A stretch of 64,000 bases of DNA from Streptomyces sp. NRRL S-337 (GCF_000720175.1 NZ_JOIX01000011.1:68942-132941), one strand, 5' to 3'. Positions 55,801-63,272 are shown, numbered from the stretch's first letter. Numbers and translations: made by a program. The notes: generated from the letters alone by a model not told the origin.

Positions 55801-56782
55801 GCATCTGCAACACGCCGGCTGGGCCGAGATCGACATCCCCGAGTGGCTCTTCGACCTCGATCACCCCGGGCACTACCTGCGCCGCATCAAGAGCGTGACG
55901 GTGACGATCCCCTGCGTGGTGGGTCCCTACACCGGCGTTCACGCCCGGTTGACCCTGCTCGGCAGCAGCACCCGCGTCGATCCCGCGCTCGCCGAACCAC
56001 CGGCCGGATGCTGCTCGGGCCCCGAGTTCGACGGCTACCAGGCCGGCAGCGACGACCGGCGGGTGGTGCGCGCCTACGGCGCGACCGAGGCGATCGCCAC
56101 ATCCAGCGGCCAGAACGACGCAGGCCTCTTCGAGCTGCGCTTCGCCGACGAGCGCTATCTGCCCTTCGAATTCGCCGGAGCCGTGAGCCGCTGGCGGATC
56201 GAGCTTCCTCAGGAGAACAACCGGTTCGACTTCGACACGCTCGGGGATGTCGTCCTGCACCTCAACTACACGGCCAGGGAAGGCGGCGACGTACTGCGCA
56301 GGGCCGCCGGCGCCGCCGCACGGCGACACCTGCCGGGCGCGGGCCTGCAGTTGTTCGACGTGCGGCACGACTTCCCCGACGACTGGCACCGCCTGACCAC
56401 CGCCACGGGCCCGAGGCGGTTGCCGCTGCGCTTGACACGCGCGCACTTCCCGTACCTGCCCGGTGATCAGGACCTGCGGGTCAACCGGCTCGGATTGTTC
56501 GTCGAGACCGCGGGCTGCGATGGCATCGGCCACGTCACGGTGCGGTTCAGGACTGAGCACGAGGTGACCCACGGCCCCGACGAGAACTGCGGGTGCGTCG
56601 GGCACGACATCACCTGTGTGGCCAGTGCCGAATACCCGGGTCTGTTCCACGGGGAGCTGAGCCTGCCGTTGGCACCGCTACATCGCGCCCGAGACCGCGA
56701 GCTGGGTGGCTTCACCCTCTCCACCGATGTAGGCCCGGTCACCCGGATGTACATCCTGTGCGGCTACGAACTGGTCCCGTGA
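46886..56782 (+). CDS. TcA-like insecticidal toxin complex pore subunit
   Basis: 3,298 residues, longer than the roughly 2,500 of Photorhabdus TcdA1. ATG 46886 has GGAAGG about 11 nt upstream. The last 700 residues carry the TcA marks: FLVAKANELCAEVRQLGAAL (about 2630), helical stalk segments (LRNNHERQLLELALDIRKNQ), a glycine-rich channel region (VLEGVAQGIGISPDMWIGIA, about 2740) and the TcB-binding C-terminus (IEIEQIERQILAAHRRRDVA, YLDANCREYELTRHISMRQE, FDLDHPGHYLRRIKSVTVTI). Residues 1560-1690 look like a PA14-type sandwich (WSGVLLVDEAGEYHFHAGAP). A Cys/His cluster TGCCAQCGEERHHVDEYYFW near 2248 could bind zinc. TcA proteins form pentameric syringes that bind a host cell and inject the TcBC cargo. 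Confidence 0.88.
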   Translation: MPELIIVRLHPTKPMSAADFRAALDKLTVTAFDLTFADPRKGVGIGSAKGLAVTPADVTEHDVDVTNTAIIQHYQDIAGGGLPPVTTRFQEAVATAVIVVTPPSGHPEYPTGSSYDLRLELTRDGVPVGGGELDFNIKVTSVGTLPVLQPAYFAMPASAYAAVPTMSPGGDQIELPRDGTPPNFADLVAKIDKVLAKDPGTGGSLGQRPPLSPAQSRYVAAELTWDRLVYPPPDLPRPLGEMYTKPPVDPGLDKQQAENDRQRFEAELAGYHATVDAKASLLATFVFAASAAVRGERLAADAARARLTFPVLTGAETGHAAVTFVPQGGSTALDPTFAVPAAYLYALGATLPMTVDPEHRYDAARFGVETQSLAQLRIAIENGVVAASEPLLTRPAEPAIGPQAAARRLRALGSVTTSDPTVALAPPVSVMVRSWSTHPGATEAIDAEFWAPTATTSPGPYLELVLRAVTGNHDPLVVAVGQPPLSVTTVAGLVAVTDEQWRTVLRDDPALLPPFTEPGTVSERAQAFVRHLRKFFTVPVQPPTAEGPAAGGLPTLGVSASDVFARMIAAYGDHGGGAFVFGAPRDEAAFAAALADTFGADIAAQQWLEQAVAVLDALHELTAFAAGDELRFSLMEALYSVGFTSTSQPAALPADDFAAALAGTVAHPFAAQIQQAAGGPADPAGPPDESFAPVNPDGTLTDCVPPDHLSPFGPPQYLHDLLRISSASTCEHPTTPANVASVGELLLDRRGPLGDLQVTAANLGTPLPVIDLVNESLEKLAGGGAQGAIHDTAADRLAGHALGQPHDPATLFAAVPEHSSPATEALPQAHLDAYALLRKDFTAPALPYHQPLDVNRSYLRFLGTSRYAAMRRFREEITELVLDPVHEPAGFQSHRWRYPVRLEIACEYLGISAEEYDLLYAHDIAFRKARGRLTLYEVYGFTKESAGGSSWIGTVLRVPEFLDRTGLGYCEFLELWRSGFVAFQRAVPEGQAPDFPDCEPCCPDDLRIRFTDPADEQDPCAALRKLIVFVRLWRRLGEGTAPGITFAMLRDVCETLRLFNGSTINADFCRQLAALLILHAELGLSLVDTYRADAASPAERVPLLGLWATERPAAGAVELVLDRIGELARARYSCGDREPRFAKALAGNLTVLSRLAGFDPGTASDTWHALPTHTLRFVEVLGKIYASDFTVGEIMWLFTVEEHRDGDDPFALQDRNESADDPLSLPEPAGSTGCDEAQTLWALRRSLLAVRVSEEDAEAWTWPRMTATLRDEFGYVPASSGPDAWRVLGERFFPTVLERCGCPVDVLGRQYRTPLAAADTSPLMWLRPEEGPFGYDSAAQELWTSLPVSDTEVIEELSRMRPLREAERVAVRNLYFAPRAALAPFAALFDNAELAIDTLVSEPDEQARFAFFQGQFARFRARCTVIVDHLAAHVAAVTGCPPDADAAATVLRSLWADENLAATPWEADDGKTPEVTWAPPPSGGAFAALLGLVGTGLLGELHDGAGELVWRETRGPATAFGPVRDRYNAPVPTVLPAMDLALSPARSRLVGVRNGFAVREGDAEPLGGASPFTVCWSGVLLVDEAGEYHFHAGAPTEGDLAPDFSRAHEHRWRVTLGRGQKTWIMLDHHWASDDAPAAASRGVRLRRGAYRITIEYAQSDPTFERAEEVCPEQTGFQLKYRGPDSDGVLTEIGYDRLFRDAKNGTLGDGLVGSAGRYASGEAAAQYLERRYGATLRDIRRTYQRAVKAALLARRFALSATIVPGYRQSELGHLITHSQSFAGTSYPRTGPSAFGVHHAWFDFDLLPVSDPYPPQPVGDQRTAPSPRRQAALFDWWERLFDYCLLRAETESARERPAWLLFADVLEQQPDDPAQLLRHLGVDLAHSPLLHTYFATPPYSLDADDLTDERWALRVWQGEKWLTRLRSHFACRWIGDAVPWKWVADAPGAQPDSGNTNLTRFVRDGCFENGEPLRYEDLRGLNDGLRERARTALLAYLCGMDRVPLPWAPGTFATAPKDLSDLLVQDVEAGICQRMSRIEEAVRTVQAFVQRARLGLEPTLRPGPEFVRLWERRLATYRVWEACRRREVYGENWIEWDELSSARESEAFAFLESELRRSTLTVPVPGGLEWWPGQRPPEHPSLPPLQAREPSGIQLRQPAPEGLGLLGTPERAARNSWLAPVLGLTPAHRPRGNDRPRLERDPREHQQGTEDEPTGFPLWLAAAVRLGTRFVRVAAAGLPPAGTEFEAWHEDTGCCAQCGEERHHVDEYYFWLADSAFYSARDQHADVGAQPDQTHRDTSDWHRPEKLPALLDWDAQPVVHLWWSRVRHGEFDPPRRSSQGIAVTKDTATLKFSGRTADSLRFEVVGAVTPVIGHADPTPPGFRYDLAEDHAVPLPLVEPPDPAPSYPGGLAAYPYFVYVVPGAPLLPPSPFSVAMTVAGALRTHCQYESALKWYELAYQPQARDNSWAFCATDNQRRRRRQDVPCCPSSPVREDRARNRAVLLAHLETMVQWADSHACRNTMEGAQQAGVLLAAVQRILGERPTEVRAGNHVGESMTVSGLVTRPAPLNPRLIALYDDTADRIALNHHCLNRYRLPQRGAFGETGLREGWQETVEPCAGDCAEDCKCGGSPYRFAFLVAKANELCAEVRQLGAALLAAYEKGDAEALAALRNNHERQLLELALDIRKNQWREADWQVQALDKTKEGALARLRYYQELIAGGLNTGETGYEALTGVSIASRIAGNVLEGVAQGIGISPDMWIGIAGIAGTPLEFNQLPVGNKLASGFSTAARIMMAIADNANTGAGLSLTEGGWARREREWHHQVEVIGIEIEQIERQILAAHRRRDVALRELNNHQQQIDNSAEVSDFLRDKFAGTQLYLHLQRETAALYRGLYEVAMHTGRRAQRAFNYERGHTARAFLPEAGWDGLHEGLLAGERLQLALRQMEGAYLDANCREYELTRHISMRQEFPLAFLHLQHAGWAEIDIPEWLFDLDHPGHYLRRIKSVTVTIPCVVGPYTGVHARLTLLGSSTRVDPALAEPPAGCCSGPEFDGYQAGSDDRRVVRAYGATEAIATSSGQNDAGLFELRFADERYLPFEFAGAVSRWRIELPQENNRFDFDTLGDVVLHLNYTAREGGDVLRRAAGAAARRHLPGAGLQLFDVRHDFPDDWHRLTTATGPRRLPLRLTRAHFPYLPGDQDLRVNRLGLFVETAGCDGIGHVTVRFRTEHEVTHGPDENCGCVGHDITCVASAEYPGLFHGELSLPLAPLHRARDRELGGFTLSTDVGPVTRMYILCGYELVP

Positions 56783-56964
56783 CCTGCTTCGTGCGGTTTC
56801 GGGTGGGAGCGCCGACGCGGGGTGCAAACGCTCGTACGCCCGACAGAGCTCTCTCGCCCGGCACAGCCTTGCCAGGCAGAAGACTTCGGCCCAGCTACCG
56901 CACAGGCAACGGCGGCTGATCCAACCGCTCGCCACGCACGGCCTGTGGAGTCGGATCGGGTGAG

Positions 56965-58395
56965 CTACCGCGGAGTGATCGTGACCCTGTAGGTGGCTCC
57001 CGCCCTGCCATGGGCGCTCACGCTGACGGTCTGGCCGTGATCGCCCCAACTGGCCTTGCTGCCTTGAATATTGACGCGGTATCCGCCTGGGTACGTGTCC
57101 TTGGGCACGGTGATCCGGGTGGGCCCCTTTACGTTGTCGCGGGTGCGGAAGGTGAGCGTGTAGGTGTGGGTAGCCGGGGCGTACGCGAACGTGAGCGGGT
57201 CGCCCGCGACGGCCGGCGCGTAGGGCTGGACGAGCAGCTGGGCGTTGGGTTTCGCGGCGCCCGAATGGTCGAGGAAGCAATAGCCGCCGCCCCGGCACCA
57301 CTGCCACCACGTCCAGCCACTGGAGAAGCGGTCCAGGGAGGCCGTCATGTCGGTGACGAACTGGCTCGCGTGCGGAACGTAGGGGTTGCCGCCCCACTCC
57401 CCCACGATCACCGGCATGCGGTGACGGGTCGGGTAGTCGCTGATGGCGGCCTCGTAGGCGGGGATGAAGGTGCCGTTGGGGTCGTAGTCGGCGCCGGTTT
57501 CCATCGCGGTCTCGTAGAAGTGCGGCGCGTAGGCGGCGTGCGGGTCGTCGATATGGCCCATCCGGGTTGGGACGCCGGTACCGACGATGACGGTTGGTTC
57601 GACGAATATCCACGACCTGTGGTCGACCAGGCGGATCGCCCGGGCAAGGCGGTTCCACAGCTCGGTGAGCTCGGTGGCCTCGAAGCGGGCCGCGGCGGCG
57701 GGGAGGTCTTCGCCTTCGAGGAACTTCGCGAACGGCTCATTCATCAGGTCGTAGCCGAGCAGCGCCGGGTGCCTGCCCAGGGCGGAGGCGACCGTCATCC
57801 ACATGCGAGCGTGCGCGGCGCGGAGGTCGGCGTCCTTGTACAGGTGGTCAAAGGCGGTCTGTACGGACGGCTCGAAGTACTCGGAGAACCAGTCGTCGGG
57901 TATCGGCGAGAACGGCAACCCCTCGTCGCGGGTGGCCCAGTCGGGGACGCCACGGGAACCGAAGTGCGGGCCGTATACGTCCTGGTGGGCGTCGAGGATG
58001 ACCTTGATGTGGTAGCGGTCGGCCCAGTCGAGGATGCGGCGCATCTTGGTGAGGTAGCCGCGGTCGTAGTGCCCGGGGGTGGGTTCGAGGTCGTCCCAGA
58101 AGAACGCGAGGCGTGCGAGGTTGAAGCCCCGGGCGGCCATGTCCTTGAGGTCGCTCTCGTCGATGTCGGCGAACGCGTTGGTGCCTCGGCTGCTCTTGTC
58201 GGCGAGGTTGAAGCCGCGCCACTGGAGCGCGCGGCCTTGGCCGTCGGCGATGAAGGTGCGGTCACCGACCGTGACCCGGTCGGAGGCGCGGTCGGGGGCG
58301 CGATCCGGGTGAGCCTGGGCCTGCGCGGGCAGGACGCCGAGCAGGAGGGCGGCCACGACGAGGGCGGCGGGGGCGACACGGGACGTCAAGCGCAT
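56965..58395 (-). CDS. Secreted GH5 endoglycoceramidase-like glycosidase
   Basis: 476 residues. A signal peptide is clear: MRLTSRVAPAALVVAALLLG followed by VLPAQAQA. The TIM-barrel has LQWRGFNLADKSS, the DAHQDVYGPHFGSRGVPDWA strand-loop typical of endoglycoceramidases, the acid/base E220 in DLMNEPFAKF, and the nucleophile E333 in IVGEWGGNPY. A C-terminal beta-sandwich ends YRVNIQGSKASWGDHGQTVS. The start has AAAGGGG upstream. Such enzymes split the glycan from ceramide in glycolipids of animals, or related steryl and lipid glycosides. The gene is convergent with the TcA-like gene, only 182 bp apart, so shared use against eukaryotic membranes is tempting but unproven. Confidence 0.85.
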   Translation of the reverse strand: MRLTSRVAPAALVVAALLLGVLPAQAQAHPDRAPDRASDRVTVGDRTFIADGQGRALQWRGFNLADKSSRGTNAFADIDESDLKDMAARGFNLARLAFFWDDLEPTPGHYDRGYLTKMRRILDWADRYHIKVILDAHQDVYGPHFGSRGVPDWATRDEGLPFSPIPDDWFSEYFEPSVQTAFDHLYKDADLRAAHARMWMTVASALGRHPALLGYDLMNEPFAKFLEGEDLPAAAARFEATELTELWNRLARAIRLVDHRSWIFVEPTVIVGTGVPTRMGHIDDPHAAYAPHFYETAMETGADYDPNGTFIPAYEAAISDYPTRHRMPVIVGEWGGNPYVPHASQFVTDMTASLDRFSSGWTWWQWCRGGGYCFLDHSGAAKPNAQLLVQPYAPAVAGDPLTFAYAPATHTYTLTFRTRDNVKGPTRITVPKDTYPGGYRVNIQGSKASWGDHGQTVSVSAHGRAGATYRVTITPR

Positions 58396-58603
58396 GCCGG
58401 AGCCCCTTTCGAGGATGGCTGCTTGGGCGACGTGCTACTGGCCGGCCGGATGCTACTGGCGGATGGGTGAAATTCCCAGGCATTCACGGGAGTTGGCGGG
58501 TCTTCCTTCTTCAAGGCTTCCCCGGTGCAATAGCCGGAGGTTTCCCCAGGGTCTTCGCTGGGGGCTTTGCTCGGGCTCTTCGCAGCGCCCGGCCCACAGG
58601 AAC

Positions 58604-59195
58604 CTCGAAGCCTTCGCGACGGGCTCACTCCTCACGGTCTCCGACCACGACCTGACGACCACGGCAGGCGTCGGCGCAGTCGTCCTCCTCGTCCTCGGCG
58701 CGCTACACAAGGAACTCGTGCACGGCGCCTTCGACCCCGAAGGACAGCGGGCCGCCGGATACCCCGTAGTGGCCTTGGAACTGCTGCTCCTGCTGCTGGT
58801 GGAGGCCGTCATCGTGGTCACCACACCTGCCATTGGCGTGATGCTGGGAATGTCACTGATCATCGGCCCCGCCGCCACCGCCCGCCTGTGGACCGACCGG
58901 ATCCGCTGGACCGTACCGCTGGCCACGGCCCTCGGCGTCGGCGCGTGCCTGATCGGCCTGGAACTGTCCATCCGCTGGGACATGGCCGCCGGAGGCACCA
59001 TCACGCTGGTCACCGCCGCCCTGTTCCTCGCCTCGCTGGCCGTGTCGCCGCACGGCATTCGCACCAGGTGCAGCGCCGCCCCCAAAAAAAGCCCACGACT
59101 CCGTCCCCGAAGGCTCATCCGAATCCGGTCCCGAAGACGAAATCGACATGACGACGCCAGAGCCCTGCCGCTGCGGTGAGTTGACGGAAGATTGA
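58604..59195 (+). pseudogene. Truncated ABC-3 metal permease (ZnuB-like) remnant
   Basis: The plus frame reads LEAFATGSLLTVSDHDL, HKELVHGAFDPEGQRAAGYP, VIVVTTPAIGVMLGMSLIIG and AAGGTITLVTAALFLASLAV, the second half of a ZnuB/MntB-type zinc or manganese permease. The first 110 or so residues are missing; upstream sequence is unrelated. Seven A residues at 59084-59090 mark a likely frameshift: one frame gives a basic nonsense tail, the other an acidic tail SSESGPEDEIDMTTPEPCRC ending at 59195. Other ABC subunits are absent. A CobW-type gene lies close by, so the region may once have served zinc uptake. Confidence 0.7.
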
Positions 59196-59231
59196 CCACT
59201 TTGCGGGAGTGTGCTGACGCGAGCCGACCCT

Positions 59232-59924
59232 ATGGTCGGCCGCATGCCCCCACATACCCCCAGGCCACCGGCGCTCCCGGTCCTCCCCTACCGCAAACCC
59301 ACACCCGGCCGGGACTACTGGGTTCTGGACAATGTGCTACCCGACGTCGACGCCGTCCGGGACCGCTGCCTCGCCAAGGACGACTGGGTCGAAGGCTACC
59401 CGCACAAGCCTGAGAGCTGGCCCGGCCTGCGCACGATGCCAGGACTGGAACCGGCTGAACTGGCCCTCATCGAAAGGCGGGTCAGGTCGGCCACCGGCGC
59501 GCGTCGGCTGTGGCAGGAAACCGCACCTGGCGGCGGCACCCTCAACCACAACTGCATCCAGGTCGTGGGCGAGGACGAGGGCGAGCCGCGACCGCACACC
59601 GATTCGCGATCGCTGTGCCGGTACGCCGCCGTGCTCTATCTCAACCCCAACGTGCCCAAGGACTGCGGGACCAGCTTCTACCGCCAGAGCCTGCCAGGCG
59701 GCCGGCTCGGCGGAAACATGGTGACCTCGCCGCACAACAACCTGGTCGACGCCCTTGGAACGCGCTTCGTCCCGCCCGACTCCTTCACCGAGGACGTACG
59801 GGTACCGCACCGCTGCAACCGGCTGCTGCTCTACACCGCCAACATGATGCACAGCGCCACCGGCTACTGGGGCAGCACCCTGGAGGACAAGCGGATGACC
59901 GCCGTCTTCTTCTGGATGGCATAA
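59232..59924 (+). CDS. DUF6445-like 2OG-Fe oxygenase-fold protein
   Basis: 230 residues from ATG 59232; a GTG at 59211 is an alternative with GGGAG very close. The protein has GGGTLNHNCIQVVGEDEG, then RPHTDSRSLCRYAAVLYLNP with a possible H-x-D, and TANMMHSATGYWG with a later histidine, followed by KRMTAVFFWMA. The layout is that of prolyl-4-hydroxylase-type oxygenases of the DUF6445 group. No function is established for the group as far as I know. It stands between the permease remnant and the convergent CobW gene. Confidence 0.7.
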   Translation: MVGRMPPHTPRPPALPVLPYRKPTPGRDYWVLDNVLPDVDAVRDRCLAKDDWVEGYPHKPESWPGLRTMPGLEPAELALIERRVRSATGARRLWQETAPGGGTLNHNCIQVVGEDEGEPRPHTDSRSLCRYAAVLYLNPNVPKDCGTSFYRQSLPGGRLGGNMVTSPHNNLVDALGTRFVPPDSFTEDVRVPHRCNRLLLYTANMMHSATGYWGSTLEDKRMTAVFFWMA

Positions 59925-59974
59925 CGCCAATGGCCGGACCAGCAGGCAGCTGGTCCGGCATGGGTTCATGGCCT

Positions 59975-61246
59975 TCAGCCGGTGTGGACGGCCTCGTGGG
60001 CGTGCTCGTGCTCGCAGGCGTCGTCGATGCCGTGCGTCTCCCAGGACGGGAACGGATCGTCCGGCCCGGCGGCAGTCTCACCGTCCCGCAGGAGGCAGAC
60101 CGTGAGCCGTTCGACCAGGGCCTCCCTGCGCAGGGCGGTGCCGATGAACACCAGCTCCTGCGCCTGTTGTTCGCCGCTGCGGATGCCGTCCGGCTCGAAG
60201 CGGGCGACGACACCGGCCTTGGACCACAGCCCGGTAACGGCGGGCCGGGTGGCGAGCCGGAAGAAACCCTTGGAGCGCAAGATGCCGCCGAACGCCCCGC
60301 TGTCCAACTCCTCGGCGACGAACCGCCGCAACCGCTCGGGATGGAAGGGCCGTTCGGCACGGAAGACGAGCCTGGAGATCCCGTACTCCTCACGTCTCCG
60401 GGACCTGGTCTCCGTTGAGTTCGGCGATCCACCCCGGGGGGCCTGCTGGGCCTTCCCCACATCGAACCGGCCGGTGCCAAGGATCTCGACCGGGTCCACC
60501 TGTCCGTGGCGGACGGGCACGATGCGGGCCGAGGGGTTGAGGCGGGCCAGGGCGGCCTTGAGCCGGTCCGTCTCGTCCTCGCTGACGAGGTCGAGCTTGT
60601 TGAGCACGATCACGTCGGCGAACTCGACCTGGTCCATCAGCAGGTCACTGACCGTGCGTTCGTCGTCCTCGTGCTGGTCGAGACCGCGCTCCGCCAGTTC
60701 GTCGCCACGCGCCAGCTCGGGGAGGAAGTTGGCGGCGTCGACGACGGTGACCATGGTGTCCAGCTCCGCGACGTCCGCCAGCATCGCCCCGTCGTCGCGG
60801 GCGAACGAGAACGTGGCGGCCACCGGCATGGGCTCGGAGATCCCGCTGGACTCGATGAGCAGGCAGTCGAAGCGGCCCGCGCGGGCGAGCCGGTCCACCT
60901 CCTCCAGCAGGTCGTCCCGCAGCGTGCAGCAGATGCAGCCGTTGGTCATCTCCACCAGCCGCTCCTCGGTACGCGACAAGGCCGCTCCCCCGTCGCGCAC
61001 CAGCTCCGCATCGATATTGACCTCGCTCATGTCGTTCACGATCAGCGCTACGCGAAGCCCCGCGCGGTTGTTCAGGACGTGATTGAGCAGCGTGGTCTTG
61101 CCCGCACCGAGGAATCCGGAGAGCACGGTGACGGGCAGGTGGTGATCGATGGCGACGGGTGCGGCAGAGGCGCTCTCCGCCAACGCGTACCACTGGGCGC
61201 TCGGCGACACACTGCGGACCTGCGACGGGCCACTCGACGCCGCCAT
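59975..61246 (-). CDS. CobW/COG0523 metallochaperone GTPase
   Basis: 423 residues from ATG 61246, with GGAG about 8 nt upstream; a TTG start at 61258 is possible. The GTPase loop is [20 protein letters not shown], the metal site is [13 protein letters not shown] (C-x-C-C), then [18 protein letters not shown] and the N-K-x-D motif [12 protein letters not shown]. The C-terminal CobW domain has [16 protein letters not shown], and the end is His/Glu-rich ([13 protein letters not shown]). Members deliver zinc or other metals to proteins, often under Zur control. I could not see a convincing Zur box upstream. The nearby truncated ZnuB-like remnant supports a zinc theme. Confidence 0.92.
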   Translation of the reverse strand: MAASSGPSQVRSVSPSAQWYALAESASAAPVAIDHHLPVTVLSGFLGAGKTTLLNHVLNNRAGLRVALIVNDMSEVNIDAELVRDGGAALSRTEERLVEMTNGCICCTLRDDLLEEVDRLARAGRFDCLLIESSGISEPMPVAATFSFARDDGAMLADVAELDTMVTVVDAANFLPELARGDELAERGLDQHEDDERTVSDLLMDQVEFADVIVLNKLDLVSEDETDRLKAALARLNPSARIVPVRHGQVDPVEILGTGRFDVGKAQQAPRGGSPNSTETRSRRREEYGISRLVFRAERPFHPERLRRFVAEELDSGAFGGILRSKGFFRLATRPAVTGLWSKAGVVARFEPDGIRSGEQQAQELVFIGTALRREALVERLTVCLLRDGETAAGPDDPFPSWETHGIDDACEHEHAHEAVHTG

Positions 61247-61338
61247 CCGCTGCTCCAAGGTACGCCCGAGCCTTCAGGCAGAACGACATGAGCCTCTCTC
61301 ATGACACCAGTTGGGCTTCCGTGGCCGCCGACGGCGTC

Positions 61339-61599
61339 CTACCTCAGTCGCCCTTTGGCGTTATTTCCCGCACGCACCTTTGCGGGCGGTGCATATCCCG
61401 GTGACTGGGCGGAGTGGCAGGTCAGGCAGGTGACTTCGCGGGCCGGCCGGCCAAGCGTGGACTGGCCAACGCCGGCCAACCGGTGCCCGGGCTCCCTGGC
61501 GACATGGCAGTGGCGGAGACAGACCCCGACACCGCAGTGGTGGCAGATGGCGACAGCGTCCACGACCTCGTCCGACGCCGCGCAGTCGTAGCACTTCAC
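61339..61599 (-). CDS. DUF2180-like small Cys-rich protein
   Basis: 86 residues from GTG 61599, with GGAGG 8 nt upstream. It begins MKCYDCAASDEVVDAVAICH and continues HCGVGVCLRHCHV, later VTCLTCHSAQSPGY. The C-x-x-C pairs and histidines form two likely zinc sites, as in DUF2180, common in Streptomyces. Function unknown. It lies between the CobW gene and the DUF3040 gene, all on the minus strand. Confidence 0.85.
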   Translation of the reverse strand: MKCYDCAASDEVVDAVAICHHCGVGVCLRHCHVAREPGHRLAGVGQSTLGRPAREVTCLTCHSAQSPGYAPPAKVRAGNNAKGRLR

Positions 61600-61662
61600 G
61601 GATCGTTCCTCCTCCCCTTGAGGACACCGAGATCACTGCCGTGCCGCACAGGTGAGATGTCC

Positions 61663-62022
61663 TCAGCCGGGATCATTGTGGTCACGGCTCCAACGAGCCA
61701 GCCGAGCCCGTCGGCGGCGCGTCCCGGCACCGAGGCGCGTGCTCAGCTTCGACATGCCAGCTACCAGCGCCATTCCCCCGGCCGCCAGCAGCACCGCCGT
61801 GCTCCCGGCCGCTGACGCCGCCACCAGCAGCGCCAGGGTCGCCGTCAACGCCACGGAGGCCATGACGGCGCCGACACGGCGGCGCAACGCGGCGGCGAGC
61901 CGGTGGTGCGTCGGCTGAGAGGCGCCGAAGGTGGCCAGCAGAAGTGCGAGATCGGGGTCGTCCTGCATGAAGCGCCGTTCGATGTCGGCAAGGACCCGCC
62001 GGTCGTGCATGGGAAGAGTCAT
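61663..62022 (-). CDS. DUF3040 membrane protein
   Basis: 119 residues. AAAGGAGG lies just before the ATG. The N-terminus has DRRVLADIERRFMQDDPDLA, the hallmark of DUF3040, then two membrane helices (GAVMASVALTATLALLVAAS and GSTAVLLAAGGMALVAGM) and a very basic tail. Its role is unknown. It is co-oriented with the SPW-repeat gene 66 bp upstream. Confidence 0.88.
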   Translation of the reverse strand: MTLPMHDRRVLADIERRFMQDDPDLALLLATFGASQPTHHRLAAALRRRVGAVMASVALTATLALLVAASAAGSTAVLLAAGGMALVAGMSKLSTRLGAGTRRRRARLARWSRDHNDPG

Positions 62023-62088
62023 GGACGCCTCCTTTCGCCTGTTGCTGTGCTGCGCACCGATACCGTCAGAGCCCAGGCGTCAGAACGG

Positions 62089-62547
62089 CTACCGACCGGG
62101 CAGTGGCCGGCGCTCCGTCCGCACCGTCATTCCTGTGGCCACGACCCCAAGGACGCAGGCGACGGCTCCGATCCACACGTTGTTCAAGATGATCCCAGCG
62201 GTCGGGCTGTGACTGGCGGTCACGACCCAGGGCGCGATGATCAGCCAGACACCGATCACTGCGCAGGTCCAGCTCAGGCGGTACAACCGCTCCGCCGCGA
62301 GCGCCAGACCCAAGCCGATCACGGAAAGCGTGATGCCGAGGATGAGGTTGTTCACCGCCAGCGACGGATTCGTGAGGCGGAAGTGCACTACCCACGGTGA
62401 GATCGTCGCGTATGTTCCGGTGAGCAGAACCAGACCGTCGAGGGCGACAGCCTGGCGTCCTCTGGTCAGTTGCGCGTAGCGCTCTTGCATCGCCACCACG
62501 TCGGGATGGCGGGTGATATCCGGAGTGGAATGGGAGAGGTCCGACAT
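62089..62547 (-). CDS. SPW-repeat membrane protein
   Basis: 152 residues. Two SPW repeats are visible: TYATISPWVVHF and WLIIAPWVVTA, each followed by helices such as NLILGITLSVIGLGLALAAE and VWIGAVACVLGVVATGMTV. The N-terminus (DITRHPDVVAMQERYAQLTR) is cytoplasmic. GGAAGCG precedes the ATG. Family function is unknown. A 21-bp palindrome lies about 50 bp upstream and may control it. Confidence 0.88.
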   Translation of the reverse strand: MSDLSHSTPDITRHPDVVAMQERYAQLTRGRQAVALDGLVLLTGTYATISPWVVHFRLTNPSLAVNNLILGITLSVIGLGLALAAERLYRLSWTCAVIGVWLIIAPWVVTASHSPTAGIILNNVWIGAVACVLGVVATGMTVRTERRPLPGR

Positions 62548-62594
62548 TGCTATCGCTTCCCTTTATATGATCTCAAAGACCTCAATTCCAGGTT

Positions 62595-62615
62595 ATCATT
62601 GCACGCTGCAATGAT
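62595..62615. promoter_or_regulatory. Operator-like palindrome upstream of the SPW gene
   Basis: ATCATTGCA and TGCAATGAT, separated by CGC, form a perfect 9-bp inverted repeat in a locally A+T-rich patch. It starts 48 bp upstream of the SPW-repeat ATG. The size and symmetry suit a dimeric repressor site. Confidence 0.5.
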
Positions 62616-63272
62616 GAAGCTCTCAATGGGGAACGCCCCACCCACACCCGGTCTGCCCGCCCTCCCTGCGGAGGCCACTTCGCCGGGAGGACGCGGCGCA
62701 CGAAACGACTGGCCTGGTCGCTCCGCGGCGTCCAGCGTGCCCGTCCCTTTGAACTGCTCTCCTTGCGTCGGGCACAAGCAGGGGGCACGCGTATGACGCC
62801 GTGCGGGGGGACGAATCGCCTTCGTCGTCGGTCCGCAGGGGGCATGACCGCCTTGGCGTGGGTCGGGCATGGCCGACGGCTGTTGTTCGCGGTGAGGCTC
62901 ACCACGGGGCTGAAACACGATGGCAGCCGCACGCACGGGGACCCCATCGCCATGGGAACCGTGGGGTGTGCTCCCTGTCGTCGTTGATCGACCGACAACC
63001 GTGATCGCGCCGGCCTGGCCAGAAGCAGTCCGATACCGCTCCACTGCTGCCGCCGGGCGACCGACGGATGTCCCGGTCGTGCGGAGTGAGAAGGACATTC
63101 CTACGGCGTCATGGCCCCACGACTGGACGGGGCGGGCCTGCGGTGATCACCTGCAGTGGAGGTCAAGCGCAAAGGGAAGGAAGCGAAGGCTCGGCCCTCC
63201 AGCAACGGCCCGGCCAGCGCCCCAGGCCCCGCGGACCGGCAGCCCCCCGAGTACATGTGGCGGCGAGACACG
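62616..63272. other. Gene-free stretch
   Basis: About 650 bp with no supported gene. A long minus-strand open frame (62550-63098) has a proline/arginine-rich, unstructured translation, no ribosome site, and runs through the palindrome, so it is rejected as a gene. Confidence 0.5.

Noticed and set aside
39308..56782. Extracellular contractile injection system
   Set aside because: No sheath, baseplate, tube or AAA-ATPase genes are present; the two proteins match the Tc/Rhs architecture.
62550..63098. 182-codon minus-strand ORF
   Set aside because: Low-complexity Pro/Arg/Gly translation, no start signal, and it crosses an operator-like palindrome and an A+T-rich promoter-like patch.
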